Shown here: positions 7,731 through 16,226 of the stretch, piece by piece | Numbering within the stretch: position 1 is the stretch's first letter | How the letters are laid out: each line of letters begins with the position of its first letter | DNA from: Bacteroidia bacterium | GTDB taxonomy: Bacteria; Bacteroidota; Bacteroidia; Bacteroidales; Azobacteroidaceae | NCBI GenBank assembly: GCA_025999115.1 | Contig: BNWW01000022.1 | Span: forward strand, 1 to 34,994 | Direction of reading: 5' to 3' | DNA: 34,994 bases | The notes under the pieces: generated by a model | The model's database searches: none | What the model saw: the letters and a program-made list of their open reading frames with translations, nothing else | What the model was told of the DNA's origin: nothing | Translations under genes and position numbers: made by a program

Positions 7731-9848
7731 ATGAAAAAAAATTATTTTACAATTATAGCATTATTGCTTTGTGTTTTCAGCGCCAATAGTCAAGTTCTTC
7801 ACAAGAAAGGTAACCTTACGAAAATGCCGGATAGACTGCAAACGGCGACACACCCGCGTGCTTTACGGATGTTGGGTGATAGCCGCTCATCGCAGTTTGA
7901 ATTGCAAAAATTGGAAGATTATTCCGCTTTTCAATCGACGAAAAACGGTCATTCCTCCGCTTTGCGTGCAGTAGAAGCCACAGAACTTCTCGACAGTGTT
8001 GTAAGACGAAATATAGATGAAACTTATTCTTTAAAAAACGTGTATGCTTACAACGAGCAAGGAAGCAGAATTTTATATACTATCTATAATTGGGATAGTC
8101 AAACGCAACAGTGGATAAGCTTTTCTAAGTACGAATATGATTACAACTACGCATACAATGCCGGTGGCGACCAAACGCTCTCTGCCTATTATAGGTGGAA
8201 TGTGGAAACCGGAGATTGGCGCCTATCTAACCAAACTGTAACCGAATGGAGTATGGATGCAGAAAACAATAAAACTTTCGTAGAGATATCTTCCTATTGG
8301 GACAACGAAACACAAAGTCTGAAATACTCAAGCAAAGAAGAATCGGTGCTTCAGGGAAATACTTATTATTACAAATACCAAACAAGATATACATACACAG
8401 TGGATGGTACATGGCAACCGGTTTCGAAATTTGAGCAAATTTACGATGAGGATGGATACGACTCCACGCATGCTGATTATAGCTGGAACTCTTCTGCCGG
8501 AGTATGGATAGGCACTAATAAACAGGGTTATAGCAGCAGCGCCGATGACACTTATACCCAATACTCCGCTGTTTATCATTGGAATAGCACCGAAGGGGAT
8601 TGGACAACCCGAACGGAAACCGAATATGATAGCAACGACAACGAAATTGCTACGGCGGAATACACTAAAAACGGCGGAAATTGGCTGGCTATAAGCAAAA
8701 CGGGTAAAGAAGGCGAATATACCGTTTATTACGATGTGGTAAATAATACTTTCGTAAAAACCTACAAGGATGTGACATATTACGACGGAAACGGCAATCT
8801 GCGTGGTTATTACCGTCGCAATTGGGATGCGGAAGACGAAATTTGGGGTTCAAGTATTGATATGTCTTGCCTTTGGGACAACTTGTCTGGCGAATGGCGG
8901 GTTTGCCAATATATCGAAACCGAAACCGACAAAAACGTCCAACTTTATCGCATACAACTTTATCGTCCTAACAGCCTAAGTGAGTGGAGTGATAGAAATC
9001 TGACTTATAAATTTGAAGATATTTACGATGAAACCGGAAAGCAAACCGCCCGGATTTATTATGATTGGGCAGGCGGAGAACCTACAGTCTATGAAAAGGC
9101 TTTTAATTTTGGTGATTTTACAGCCACAGCCACAAGTTACTTCAATGATGTTGAAACGTGGACCGTTAACATCTCCGAAGATGTCAATGACCCGCAAAAA
9201 GTTTGGATAACCAATTTGGTGGCTGGCGGTTCAAGCGCATCATCTCCGGTTTATGGTTTCATAAATGAAGAAAAAACAGAAATTAAAATTCCTGTTGGTC
9301 AACAAATTGCCATAAGTGCGTCGTATGATATTCTTTTGAAAGGTTACTTCGGACCTGATGGGGAAACCGATATTCCTTCCGGGGAATCAATTACAGGAAA
9401 GATTGACCCTGATGGAACCATTCATATACAGGATGAATTTGGTAGTATAGTCCACTCCATAACTAATGGTTCGGAGGTAGGTTGGTATAATATCTTCCAA
9501 GCTGATGGAATTTTTGTTCCCGCCGGGAAGCAAAATAATTATGAGTGGTCATTCAACTGGATAGAAAGCCAACGGGCAACATACTACTATTCCGAACATG
9601 ATGTGGAATCGAATCTCGCCCCCGCCTACGAAATAAAACTACAAGCTTTTCCTAATCCGGCAAACGACCGGATGACGGTATCGGGTACAAAAGCAGGGCA
9701 AAAAATCCGTATTGCCAATCTCAGTGGACAACAGACCGCTACGTTTACCGCCGAAGAAGGCAATACAAGCATTAATGTATCGTCATTTGTTGCAGGCGTT
9801 TATGTTGTAACGATTGATAACTTCAGCGTGAAAATCATAAAGAAGTAA
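7731..9848 (+). CDS. T9SS-exported repeat protein with embedded shared module
   Basis: A 705-residue secreted protein. A signal peptide (residues 1-20, ending 'FSANSQ') is followed by a spacer and then, at about residues 95-445, tandem degenerate repeats of roughly 35-45 residues built around tyrosine-rich strands and a W-[ND]-x(3-6)-W core ('YRWNVETGDW', 'YSWNSSAGVW', 'YHWNSTEGDW', 'NWDAEDEIW'). These recall YD-type or DUF3836-like beta repeats. At about residues 460-596 sits the module also found at the C-terminus of the lipoprotein at 4330-5205. The last ~70 residues are a type A T9SS sorting domain ('LQAFPNPANDRMTVSG' to 'GVYVVTIDNFSVKIIKK'). The protein is therefore expected to reach the cell surface via T9SS. 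Adhesin or ligand capture is an inference; no enzyme motif is seen. The S8 protease gene follows after 25 bp. Confidence 0.9.
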   Translation: MKKNYFTIIALLLCVFSANSQVLHKKGNLTKMPDRLQTATHPRALRMLGDSRSSQFELQKLEDYSAFQSTKNGHSSALRAVEATELLDSVVRRNIDETYSLKNVYAYNEQGSRILYTIYNWDSQTQQWISFSKYEYDYNYAYNAGGDQTLSAYYRWNVETGDWRLSNQTVTEWSMDAENNKTFVEISSYWDNETQSLKYSSKEESVLQGNTYYYKYQTRYTYTVDGTWQPVSKFEQIYDEDGYDSTHADYSWNSSAGVWIGTNKQGYSSSADDTYTQYSAVYHWNSTEGDWTTRTETEYDSNDNEIATAEYTKNGGNWLAISKTGKEGEYTVYYDVVNNTFVKTYKDVTYYDGNGNLRGYYRRNWDAEDEIWGSSIDMSCLWDNLSGEWRVCQYIETETDKNVQLYRIQLYRPNSLSEWSDRNLTYKFEDIYDETGKQTARIYYDWAGGEPTVYEKAFNFGDFTATATSYFNDVETWTVNISEDVNDPQKVWITNLVAGGSSASSPVYGFINEEKTEIKIPVGQQIAISASYDILLKGYFGPDGETDIPSGESITGKIDPDGTIHIQDEFGSIVHSITNGSEVGWYNIFQADGIFVPAGKQNNYEWSFNWIESQRATYYYSEHDVESNLAPAYEIKLQAFPNPANDRMTVSGTKAGQKIRIANLSGQQTATFTAEEGNTSINVSSFVAGVYVVTIDNFSVKIIKK
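9111..9518 (+). repeat. Copy 2 of the duplicated ~410-bp coding module
   Basis: Paralogous to 4786-5196. Here it is an internal domain between the W-rich repeats and the T9SS sorting domain. It is in frame and lacks stops, so both copies appear functional. Divergence is concentrated in short loops ('SSASS' versus 'HPKSP', 'AISAS' versus 'NSENTS'). Confidence 0.88.
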
Positions 9849-9873
9849 ATGCATTAACTGAAAAAAATAACCA

Positions 9874-12591
9874 ATGAAGCATCTATCTTTAATAGCAATT
9901 GTATTCCTCTTTGCCGCTTGCGCAAACGATGAATGGTTAAAAACCGAAAGTGCAACGCCGGAAACCGCCGGTCAGGTTGCAGCAACGCAGTATGAACAAG
10001 GTTATGTCCGCATTTTGGTGTCGGAAGAACTTTCGGAAAAAGTAGAAACAACCGTTCGTAGCGGTAAACGCCAAGTCGCTGCATTAGCGGCCGATGAGGT
10101 GGTTTCGCATATCAAAATTCGTTCGATGCAACGCACATTTCCACACGCCGGCCGTTTTGAAGAGCGTACCCGCAAAGCTGGTTTGCACTTGTGGTATGAT
10201 GTGGAATTTGACGGTCAAATTCCGCTCGATGAGGCCAGGCAAAACCTGTCGAGCATAAAAGGAATCAAAAAGGTAGAATTTCATCCGGTAGTTGCCCGGT
10301 ATTGGGACGACAAAGTGATCGCGTATGCAACCGAAACGGCTCGCAGTATCACACAATCGACGGCCGCAATGCCATTCAATGATCCTCGCTTGCCCGACCA
10401 ATGGCATTATTACAACGACGGTTCGCTGGGATCAAGTTATCGCGCCGGCGCCGACATCAATTTGTTTGGTGCGTGGAACTATACCGTCGGATTACCCGAT
10501 GTGGTGGTGGCGGTTATCGACGGCGGAATCGATTATACTCACGAAGATATTGCAGCCAATATGTGGGTCAATTTAGCCGAGAAAAACGGTTCCTCCTCAT
10601 TGGACGACGATGGAAACGGTTATAAAAACGATATTCACGGTTACAATTTTGTTTCCGACGTTGGACAATTGGTTCCGCACGACCACGGCACACACGTAGC
10701 GGGAACCATTGCTGCTGTAAACAACAACGGCAAAGGCGTTTGCGGTATCGCCGGAGGCAACGGGCAAGCGAGCAGCGGAGTGCGTTTAATGTCGTGTCAG
10801 ATTTTTGTAAACGATGATGACCCTTATGCCGAAAGCGCCGGACGTAAAGGTGCGGCAGCCATCAAATATGCCGCCGATAATGGCGCCGTGATTTGTCAAA
10901 ATAGTTGGGGTTATCCTACACTGACCGAAATTCCCGGTTCCGACAAAGCCGCGATTGATTATTTCATCGAGTATGCCGGTGTGGACGCAAACGGACGGCA
11001 AACCGGGCCGATGCGTGGCGGAATTGTGATATTTGCCGCCGGAAATGAAGATCGAGCCGCCGCCGCTCCCGCCAATTACGAAAAAGTAGTAGCGGTTTCG
11101 TCGATCGGCCCCGATTTTCGGAAAGCCTATTATTCCAATTATGGCGAATGGGTGGATATTGCATCGCCGGGTGGCGATGCTCAAAGTTTCGGCAACCGGG
11201 GTACGGTTTTAAGTACGGTTGTCAACGGCTATGGTTATATGCAAGGGACTTCCATGGCTTGTCCGCACGTTTCGGGCGTAGCGGCTTTAGCGCTGTCGCA
11301 TTTTAAACGTAGCGGCTACAATGCCGATATGTTACGGGCAAGATTGGAAAACAGCGCTACCAATATCGACAGTTACAATTCGAGTTATAAAGGGAAGCTC
11401 GGAAAATTGGTCAATGCCATGGCTTCGCTCGCCGGAGGCAGTACAACGCCTCCCAACGCTGTCGGAACAGTAACCGGCAGCGCTCAATCCAATGTTGTTA
11501 CGCTCAAATGGAAGGTTCCTTCCGACCCCGACGATGGTAAAGCTTCGGGATTCAACGTTTATTATCGTAAAACGCCACTCACAGGAATCAATGTCAATAA
11601 CCTTCCGGCGGACGTGATGATAAACAGTTTTCCTACCGGAAATTTGAGCGCAGGTTCCGAATTTGAAGCAAAAATCGATGGTTTGGATTTTGAGACGCAA
11701 TATTATTTTGTAGTAAACGCTTTCGATTTTTCGGGAAATTTTTCTCCGCTTTCTTCACAAATCACTCAAACCACTTTATCCAACAATCCGCCTGTAATCC
11801 ATGTTTTGGATAATACGGAAGTAAATATGAAAGCGCATCAAACGGTAGTATTGCATTTTTCCGGTTCCGACCCCGACGGACATGAAGTTTTCTGGAATTT
11901 GCAACCGCAAACCAACGGTATTGCACTGGTCGATATGGGTGAAGGAAATGCGCAACTGACAATTACAGGTCCCAAATGCGAATCCGGCATACACAACATC
12001 GAAATCGTTTTGACAGACAAATACGGGGCATCCGTATCGCAAACTGTTCGTTATGAGATACTTCAGAATCATGCTCCCGAACTTGTCAATGCGATAGAGA
12101 ATCTTTATATCGGCGCATTGAATCAAGAACGCTCTTTCTCGATTGCCGATTATTTTATCGATCCGGATGATGAGCCGTTGAAATACACTTTTACCAACAC
12201 CGCTCCGAATGTAGTAAATGTCAATGAAAACAAAGGTAAACTGTATATCGTGTCGCTTGCTTACGGCTTGGCGCAGGTAACCATCAAGGCGACGGACGCG
12301 ATAGGCGTGTCGGTAGCACAACAATTTAGTGTTTTGATACGCGACGACCGTCAAACAATTGATATTTATCCCAATCCGGTAAAAGATTTTGTGTGGTTGC
12401 GAACAGGCAAAGATGTACGCGCATTGGTTACGATTTTTAACAATGCCGGCGCCAAAGTGTTTGAAAGTGAAACGGATATTTCACCGTTTGCACCTGCAAA
12501 AATCGACTTATCGACTTATAGTGGTGGCGTTTACAATGTGAATGTGAAATACGACGAAAATGAAATCAAAAAACAGATAATAAAATTATGA
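9874..12591 (+). CDS. Subtilisin-like serine protease (S8) with FN3, cadherin-like and T9SS sorting domains
   Basis: Secreted endopeptidase of 905 residues. The N-terminus has a lipobox-like FLFAAC (Cys16). Residues about 40-150 look like an inhibitor-type propeptide region. The S8 catalytic domain spans about 195-520 with a complete triad: Asp216 in 'VAVIDGGID', His271 in 'HDHGTHVAGT' and Ser460 in 'GTSMACPHVSG', plus oxyanion Asn391 in 'FAAGNED'. Residues about 525-632 form an FN3 domain. About 637-825 are two cadherin/Ig-like segments ('FSGSDPDGHEVFWNL', 'YFIDPDDEPLKYTF'). From about 829 there is a T9SS type A tail ('IDIYPNPVKDFV'). An active enzyme is predicted. Its stop overlaps the start of the PorV/PorQ-like gene by four bases (ATGA), implying translational coupling. 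Local protein degradation feeding the SusCD system is inferred. Confidence 0.95.
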   Translation: MKHLSLIAIVFLFAACANDEWLKTESATPETAGQVAATQYEQGYVRILVSEELSEKVETTVRSGKRQVAALAADEVVSHIKIRSMQRTFPHAGRFEERTRKAGLHLWYDVEFDGQIPLDEARQNLSSIKGIKKVEFHPVVARYWDDKVIAYATETARSITQSTAAMPFNDPRLPDQWHYYNDGSLGSSYRAGADINLFGAWNYTVGLPDVVVAVIDGGIDYTHEDIAANMWVNLAEKNGSSSLDDDGNGYKNDIHGYNFVSDVGQLVPHDHGTHVAGTIAAVNNNGKGVCGIAGGNGQASSGVRLMSCQIFVNDDDPYAESAGRKGAAAIKYAADNGAVICQNSWGYPTLTEIPGSDKAAIDYFIEYAGVDANGRQTGPMRGGIVIFAAGNEDRAAAAPANYEKVVAVSSIGPDFRKAYYSNYGEWVDIASPGGDAQSFGNRGTVLSTVVNGYGYMQGTSMACPHVSGVAALALSHFKRSGYNADMLRARLENSATNIDSYNSSYKGKLGKLVNAMASLAGGSTTPPNAVGTVTGSAQSNVVTLKWKVPSDPDDGKASGFNVYYRKTPLTGINVNNLPADVMINSFPTGNLSAGSEFEAKIDGLDFETQYYFVVNAFDFSGNFSPLSSQITQTTLSNNPPVIHVLDNTEVNMKAHQTVVLHFSGSDPDGHEVFWNLQPQTNGIALVDMGEGNAQLTITGPKCESGIHNIEIVLTDKYGASVSQTVRYEILQNHAPELVNAIENLYIGALNQERSFSIADYFIDPDDEPLKYTFTNTAPNVVNVNENKGKLYIVSLAYGLAQVTIKATDAIGVSVAQQFSVLIRDDRQTIDIYPNPVKDFVWLRTGKDVRALVTIFNNAGAKVFESETDISPFAPAKIDLSTYSGGVYNVNVKYDENEIKKQIIKL

Positions 12592-13511
12592 GCAAACGTT
12601 TTTTTTCAATCATGATATTTTTAACGGCTGTTATGACCGTTTCTTTCGGACAAGCGGTTCCGTTTTTGAACTCGTTTTCGGATGCTCGCACGGCGGCAAT
12701 GGGTCATGCGGGATATGTTTTGCCTTCGGCTTTTGCCGTGCACCGGAATACGGCGGCCATGATGTCTGGTTATGCACCGGCAACCGAAGTGGCAATATCC
12801 TATCTTTTGTGGCAGCCTCAGTCTGCCAATACCTCGCTTATCAATGCAGGCGGTTATACGCGGTTCAATAATTTCGGTTTGGCGGCCGGTTTCCGTTATA
12901 ACACAATGCCAGCTATCGAAAAAACCGATGAACATGGAAATGCGATGGGGACATTTGCTCCTTCGGAATATGTTGCGGAAGCAGGTTTGGCTTACAAGAT
13001 TAATTCTGTGTTTTCGGCCGGCGCCGCTTTTCGTTATATCGTTTCCGATATGGGCGGCGCGAAAAAAGGTGCAGCGTTTGCCGCTGACATTTCCTTGCTT
13101 TACAATCATAAAAATTTAAGTGCGGGATTGGGACTTTCCAATTTCGGATCAAAGATCGGTTACGGTTCATCCGCATACGGTTTGCCGACCCGTATTAACG
13201 GCGGCGGCGCTTACTGTTATTCAATGAAAGAAAAGCACGCATTAACGGGAGTTTTGGATGTAGCTTATCAGTTATCGTCCGGCTATGCAGGGCTTGCAAG
13301 CGGTATCGGAGCCGAATACACCTACAATGATTTCGTTTCGGCACGAACCGGTTATCACTTAGAGAGCAATCCAATCGGTTCGTCGTATGCTACATTGGGG
13401 TGTGGTGTACATTTTGCCGGCTTTGTGTTTGACTTTGCTTATTTAATTGCAGGAAACAACAATCCGATGAGTCAAACGATGATTTTTTCTTTGGTCGCAC
13501 ACCTAAAATAG
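12588..13511 (+). CDS. PorV/PorQ-family outer-membrane barrel protein
   Basis: A 307-residue protein with a signal peptide (cleavage near 'SFGQA') and the opening pattern shared by the T9SS-associated PorV/PorQ family: 'FLNSFSDARTAAMGHAGYV', then 'NTAAM'. It continues with repeated amphipathic beta-strand stretches rich in G, A, Y and N, expected of a FadL-like barrel. Known PorV and PorQ are T9SS outer-membrane components or shuttle proteins that carry cargo to the attachment complex. The start codon lies within the stop of the S8 protease gene, which ties this barrel to that protease. A bidirectional terminator follows directly. Membership is supported by pattern; whether it is the genome's main PorQ or a dedicated paralogue cannot be told from this window. 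Confidence 0.85.
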   Translation: MSKRFFSIMIFLTAVMTVSFGQAVPFLNSFSDARTAAMGHAGYVLPSAFAVHRNTAAMMSGYAPATEVAISYLLWQPQSANTSLINAGGYTRFNNFGLAAGFRYNTMPAIEKTDEHGNAMGTFAPSEYVAEAGLAYKINSVFSAGAAFRYIVSDMGGAKKGAAFAADISLLYNHKNLSAGLGLSNFGSKIGYGSSAYGLPTRINGGGAYCYSMKEKHALTGVLDVAYQLSSGYAGLASGIGAEYTYNDFVSARTGYHLESNPIGSSYATLGCGVHFAGFVFDFAYLIAGNNNPMSQTMIFSLVAHLK

Positions 13512-13515
13512 TTGT

Positions 13516-13549
13516 AAAAAAAAGGCGAACATTAAGTCCGCCTTTTTTT
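13516..13549. terminator. Bidirectional terminator between convergent genes
   Basis: An A-run and arm (13516-13530, core ggcg-a-ac) pair with 13536-13549 (gt-c-cgcc followed by T-run) around loop attaa, with one A-C mismatch. A-run on one side and T-run on the other give a working terminator on either strand, fitting its place between the + strand PorV/Q-like gene and the - strand RRM gene. Confidence 0.85.
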
Positions 13550-13568
13550 AACATTTTTTGAAATCAAA

Positions 13569-13895
13569 TCAATACCGATTTCTATTGTAACCGCCGCCAC
13601 CACCACGATTGCCACCGCTGTGGAAATCACGACGAGGACGTTCTGAGCGTTCTTCACGCGGGCGGGCTTCCGAAACCGAAAGTTCACGGCCGTCGTATTC
13701 AGCGCCATTCAATTCTTCGATGGCGCGATTGGCTACCGCTTCATCTTCTATTTCCACAAAACCATAGCCTTTGGAACGGCCGGTCATGCGGTCGGTAATT
13801 ACTCGGGCAGACGAAATCTGTCCATACTCTTCAAACAAGCTTGCTAATTCGGCATCGTTCATTTTGAAACTCAAACCGGCAACGAAAATGTTCAT
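13569..13895 (-). CDS. RRM-type RNA-binding protein
   Basis: A 108-residue single-RRM protein of the bacterial Rbp type. RNP2 is 'IFVAGL' (residues 3-8) and RNP1 is 'KGYGFVEI' (residues 42-49), both with the aromatic residues that stack on RNA bases. A basic, Arg- and Gly-rich tail (residues 78-108, including a run of five Gly) resembles RGG tails that add non-specific RNA affinity. Such proteins in Bacteroidota are thought to act as RNA chaperones or post-transcriptional regulators. The gene stands alone, with a terminator downstream and a promoter about 130 bp upstream, so its mRNA carries a long leader. Confidence 0.95.
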   Translation of the reverse strand: MNIFVAGLSFKMNDAELASLFEEYGQISSARVITDRMTGRSKGYGFVEIEDEAVANRAIEELNGAEYDGRELSVSEARPREERSERPRRDFHSGGNRGGGGGYNRNRY

Positions 13896-14026
13896 TTTCT
13901 GAAAAAAATAAAATGTAAATAAATTAATAAACTCAGATGAGAAAATTACGCAGGCTTAGTGTACTATACGAATCACAAATACTCGGACAAATAAATAAAA
14001 CTGTTTCAAAAACTCAAATGCAGCCA

Positions 14027-14056
14027 CAAAGGTAAGGCTTTTTATCGAATAAACAA
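14027..14056 (-). promoter_or_regulatory. Bacteroidota-type promoter for the RRM gene
   Basis: On the minus strand, -7 element TACCTTTG (complement of 14027-14034) and a TTG -33 element (complement of 14054-14056) are separated by 19 bp, fitting the TTTG-N19-21-TAnnTTTG consensus. The predicted start near 14020 gives a leader of about 125 nt before the RRM start codon at 13895. Confidence 0.72.
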
Positions 14057-14090
14057 CACTTTACGGTTTTTTTTATTCGGAAGGAAGAAT

Positions 14091-15047
14091 TTATTTTTTC
14101 TTTTGCGCCAAATATTGCGCTATATCCTCCGGGGTGGTTTTCCAACGCTCGTGCATCCAAACCCATTGTGTAGGAATTTCGCGGATCACTTCTTCCATTT
14201 TTTGCGTGTAAATGCGGGTATTTTCGTACAAATCAAATTCGCGGTCGCCGGTTTCCGTTAAAGGGATTTCGGGCAAAATCGTGAAGCGATGCCGTTGATT
14301 GTCAATACGTTGCATATACATCAGCAAAACAGGGGCGTGAGTATCCAAGGCGATGCGGGCGGCGCCGTCGGGCGTATAAGCTTTTCTTCCGAAGAAATCG
14401 ACGAAAACGCCTTTGACCTTGGTGTCCTGGTCGATCATGATAATCATACATTCGCCTTTGGCCAAGGATTCCAAAATTTTGGGATAGGCTTTCCCGCGTG
14501 CGATATTTTTCATTCCCCGGCTTTCCCGTGCATTCACAATCAGTTGGTCGATTTTGGGATTGCGCATGGCTTTGCTCACGGCCGTCGTTTCGTAGCCCAT
14601 TACCGGCGGCATGATGGCCGATAATTCCCACGAACCGGTATGCATCATCATACAAAGAACGCCATTGCCTCGATCGTAGGCTTCCCGGAGATGTTCTTCT
14701 CCTACAAAATCAACCATTTTTGAGAACTGTTGGCGCGTTTTCCAATGCAAAACATTTAGATAATCGGCAAAATTAAGCCCTTGATTAATAAACACTTCAC
14801 AAGCCATTCGTTTGATTTCATGCGGTGTTTTTTCTTTTTCGTAAATAAAAGTTAGCGTATCAATCGTGCGTTTTCTGTCTTTTCGGTCGATAAAAAATGC
14901 GGCGCGCGCCAACAATGCAAAAACAACTTCCACCCAACGGCGGGGAAAAAAACGGACGGTAGCGATAAATAACCGGATGAAAAAAATCAACACGGGGTAT
15001 TTTATTCCGCGACGGATTTTTGTGAAAGTTGTTTTGAATTGTTTCAT
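14091..15047 (-). CDS. Lipid A biosynthesis acyltransferase, LpxL/HtrB family
   Basis: A 318-residue inner-membrane acyltransferase that adds a secondary acyl chain to lipid A or a related lipid on the cytoplasmic face. An N-terminal hydrophobic segment (about residues 17-33) anchors it. The catalytic H-x4-E motif is His136 to Glu141 ('HTGSWE'), followed by downstream blocks 'IMIDQD' and 'DFFGRKAYTPDGAARIA' and the C-terminal 'PTQWVWMHERWK' typical of the family. Length is normal. It is the last gene of the decarboxylase operon (12 bp after the second beta subunit), with no obvious functional link. A separate promoter is not visible. Confidence 0.93.
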   Translation of the reverse strand: MKQFKTTFTKIRRGIKYPVLIFFIRLFIATVRFFPRRWVEVVFALLARAAFFIDRKDRKRTIDTLTFIYEKEKTPHEIKRMACEVFINQGLNFADYLNVLHWKTRQQFSKMVDFVGEEHLREAYDRGNGVLCMMMHTGSWELSAIMPPVMGYETTAVSKAMRNPKIDQLIVNARESRGMKNIARGKAYPKILESLAKGECMIIMIDQDTKVKGVFVDFFGRKAYTPDGAARIALDTHAPVLLMYMQRIDNQRHRFTILPEIPLTETGDREFDLYENTRIYTQKMEEVIREIPTQWVWMHERWKTTPEDIAQYLAQKKK

Positions 15048-15059
15048 TTTTAATTATCC

Positions 15060-16214
15060 TTATCCCAAGAATCCGAGTAATACCCCGGCTGCGACTGCCG
15101 AGCCGATAACTCCGGCTACATTCGGCCCCATGGCGTGCATCAACAAATAGTTGGAGGAATCATATTCCAAGCCTACGATTTGAGAAATACGCGCCGAGTC
15201 GGGCACAGCCGATACACCTGCATTTCCAATCAACGGATTGATTTTGTTGTCTTTTTTCAAGAATACGTTGAAGAATTTAACGAATAATACTCCCGCTGTC
15301 GTAGCAATAACAAATGAGATAGCACCTAATCCGAAGATTTTCAACGAATTCCATGTTAAGAATTGCGTTGCTTGTGTGGATGCACCTACGGTAATACCCA
15401 ACAAGATGGTAATTACATCAATCAGTGGACCGCGAGCAGTTTCAGCCAAACGCCGAGTCACGCCGGATTCTTTGATCAAGTTACCAAAGAATAACATTCC
15501 CAACAAGGGTAAACCCGAAGGCACCAAGAAACAGGTCAACAATAACCCAATAATCGGGAAAATGATTTTTTCTGTTTGAGAAACAGCGCGAGGCGGTTTC
15601 ATACGGATGAGGCGTTCTTTTTTATTCGTTAATAGACGCATGATGGGCGGTTGAATTACCGGCACCAAAGCCATATAGGAATAGGCCGAAACGGCGATAG
15701 CTCCCATGAGGTTAGGCGCGAGTTTGGACGACAAGAAAATGGCTGTCGGACCGTCAGCACCACCGATAATACCAATGGCGCCTGCCTGAGCGGGATCGAA
15801 ACCAAACACCAAGGCGAGCATGTATGCGCCAAAAATACCAAATTGAGCCGCAGCGCCAATCAACATCAGTTTAGGATTGGAAATCAATGCCGAAAAGTCG
15901 GTCATTGCGCCAATCCCCAAGAATATCAACGGTGGATACCATCCCTGTGTTACCCCTTGATAAAGAATATTCAGCACAGAGCCTTCTTCGTAAATTCCCA
16001 ACTGCAATCCGGCGTCTTTGAAAGGAATATTTCCAATCAAAATACCAAAGCCAATCGGAATCAAGAGCATCGGCTCAAATTCTTTGGCAATCGCCAAATA
16101 AATAAATACCAAACCCACAAGAATCATAATTAAATGACCCATAGTGGCGTTCGCAAAACCTGTATAACTAAGGAATATCTGTAGATTATCCCCGATGAAT
16201 GATAAAAAATCCAT
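15060..16214 (-). CDS. Sodium-pumping decarboxylase beta subunit, copy 2
   Basis: A 384-residue polytopic inner-membrane protein of the OadB/MmdB/GcdB family, which decarboxylates carboxybiotin and couples this to Na+ export. Residues known to be essential in Klebsiella OadB have counterparts: Asp154 in 'GGADGPT', Tyr180 in 'AYSYMALVP', and Asn326, Gly330, Ser335 and Arg342 in 'NPLIGNAGVSAVPDSAR'. One departure is Asp339, where the usual motif has Met ('AVPM'). The gene follows the lamin-tail/OadG gene by 12 bp. It is clearly paralogous to the beta subunit at 17507-18655 but well diverged, so the two probably serve distinct complexes or conditions (inference). Confidence 0.96.
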   Translation of the reverse strand: MDFLSFIGDNLQIFLSYTGFANATMGHLIMILVGLVFIYLAIAKEFEPMLLIPIGFGILIGNIPFKDAGLQLGIYEEGSVLNILYQGVTQGWYPPLIFLGIGAMTDFSALISNPKLMLIGAAAQFGIFGAYMLALVFGFDPAQAGAIGIIGGADGPTAIFLSSKLAPNLMGAIAVSAYSYMALVPVIQPPIMRLLTNKKERLIRMKPPRAVSQTEKIIFPIIGLLLTCFLVPSGLPLLGMLFFGNLIKESGVTRRLAETARGPLIDVITILLGITVGASTQATQFLTWNSLKIFGLGAISFVIATTAGVLFVKFFNVFLKKDNKINPLIGNAGVSAVPDSARISQIVGLEYDSSNYLLMHAMGPNVAGVIGSAVAAGVLLGFLG

Positions 16215-16226
16215 ATTATTATTTAA

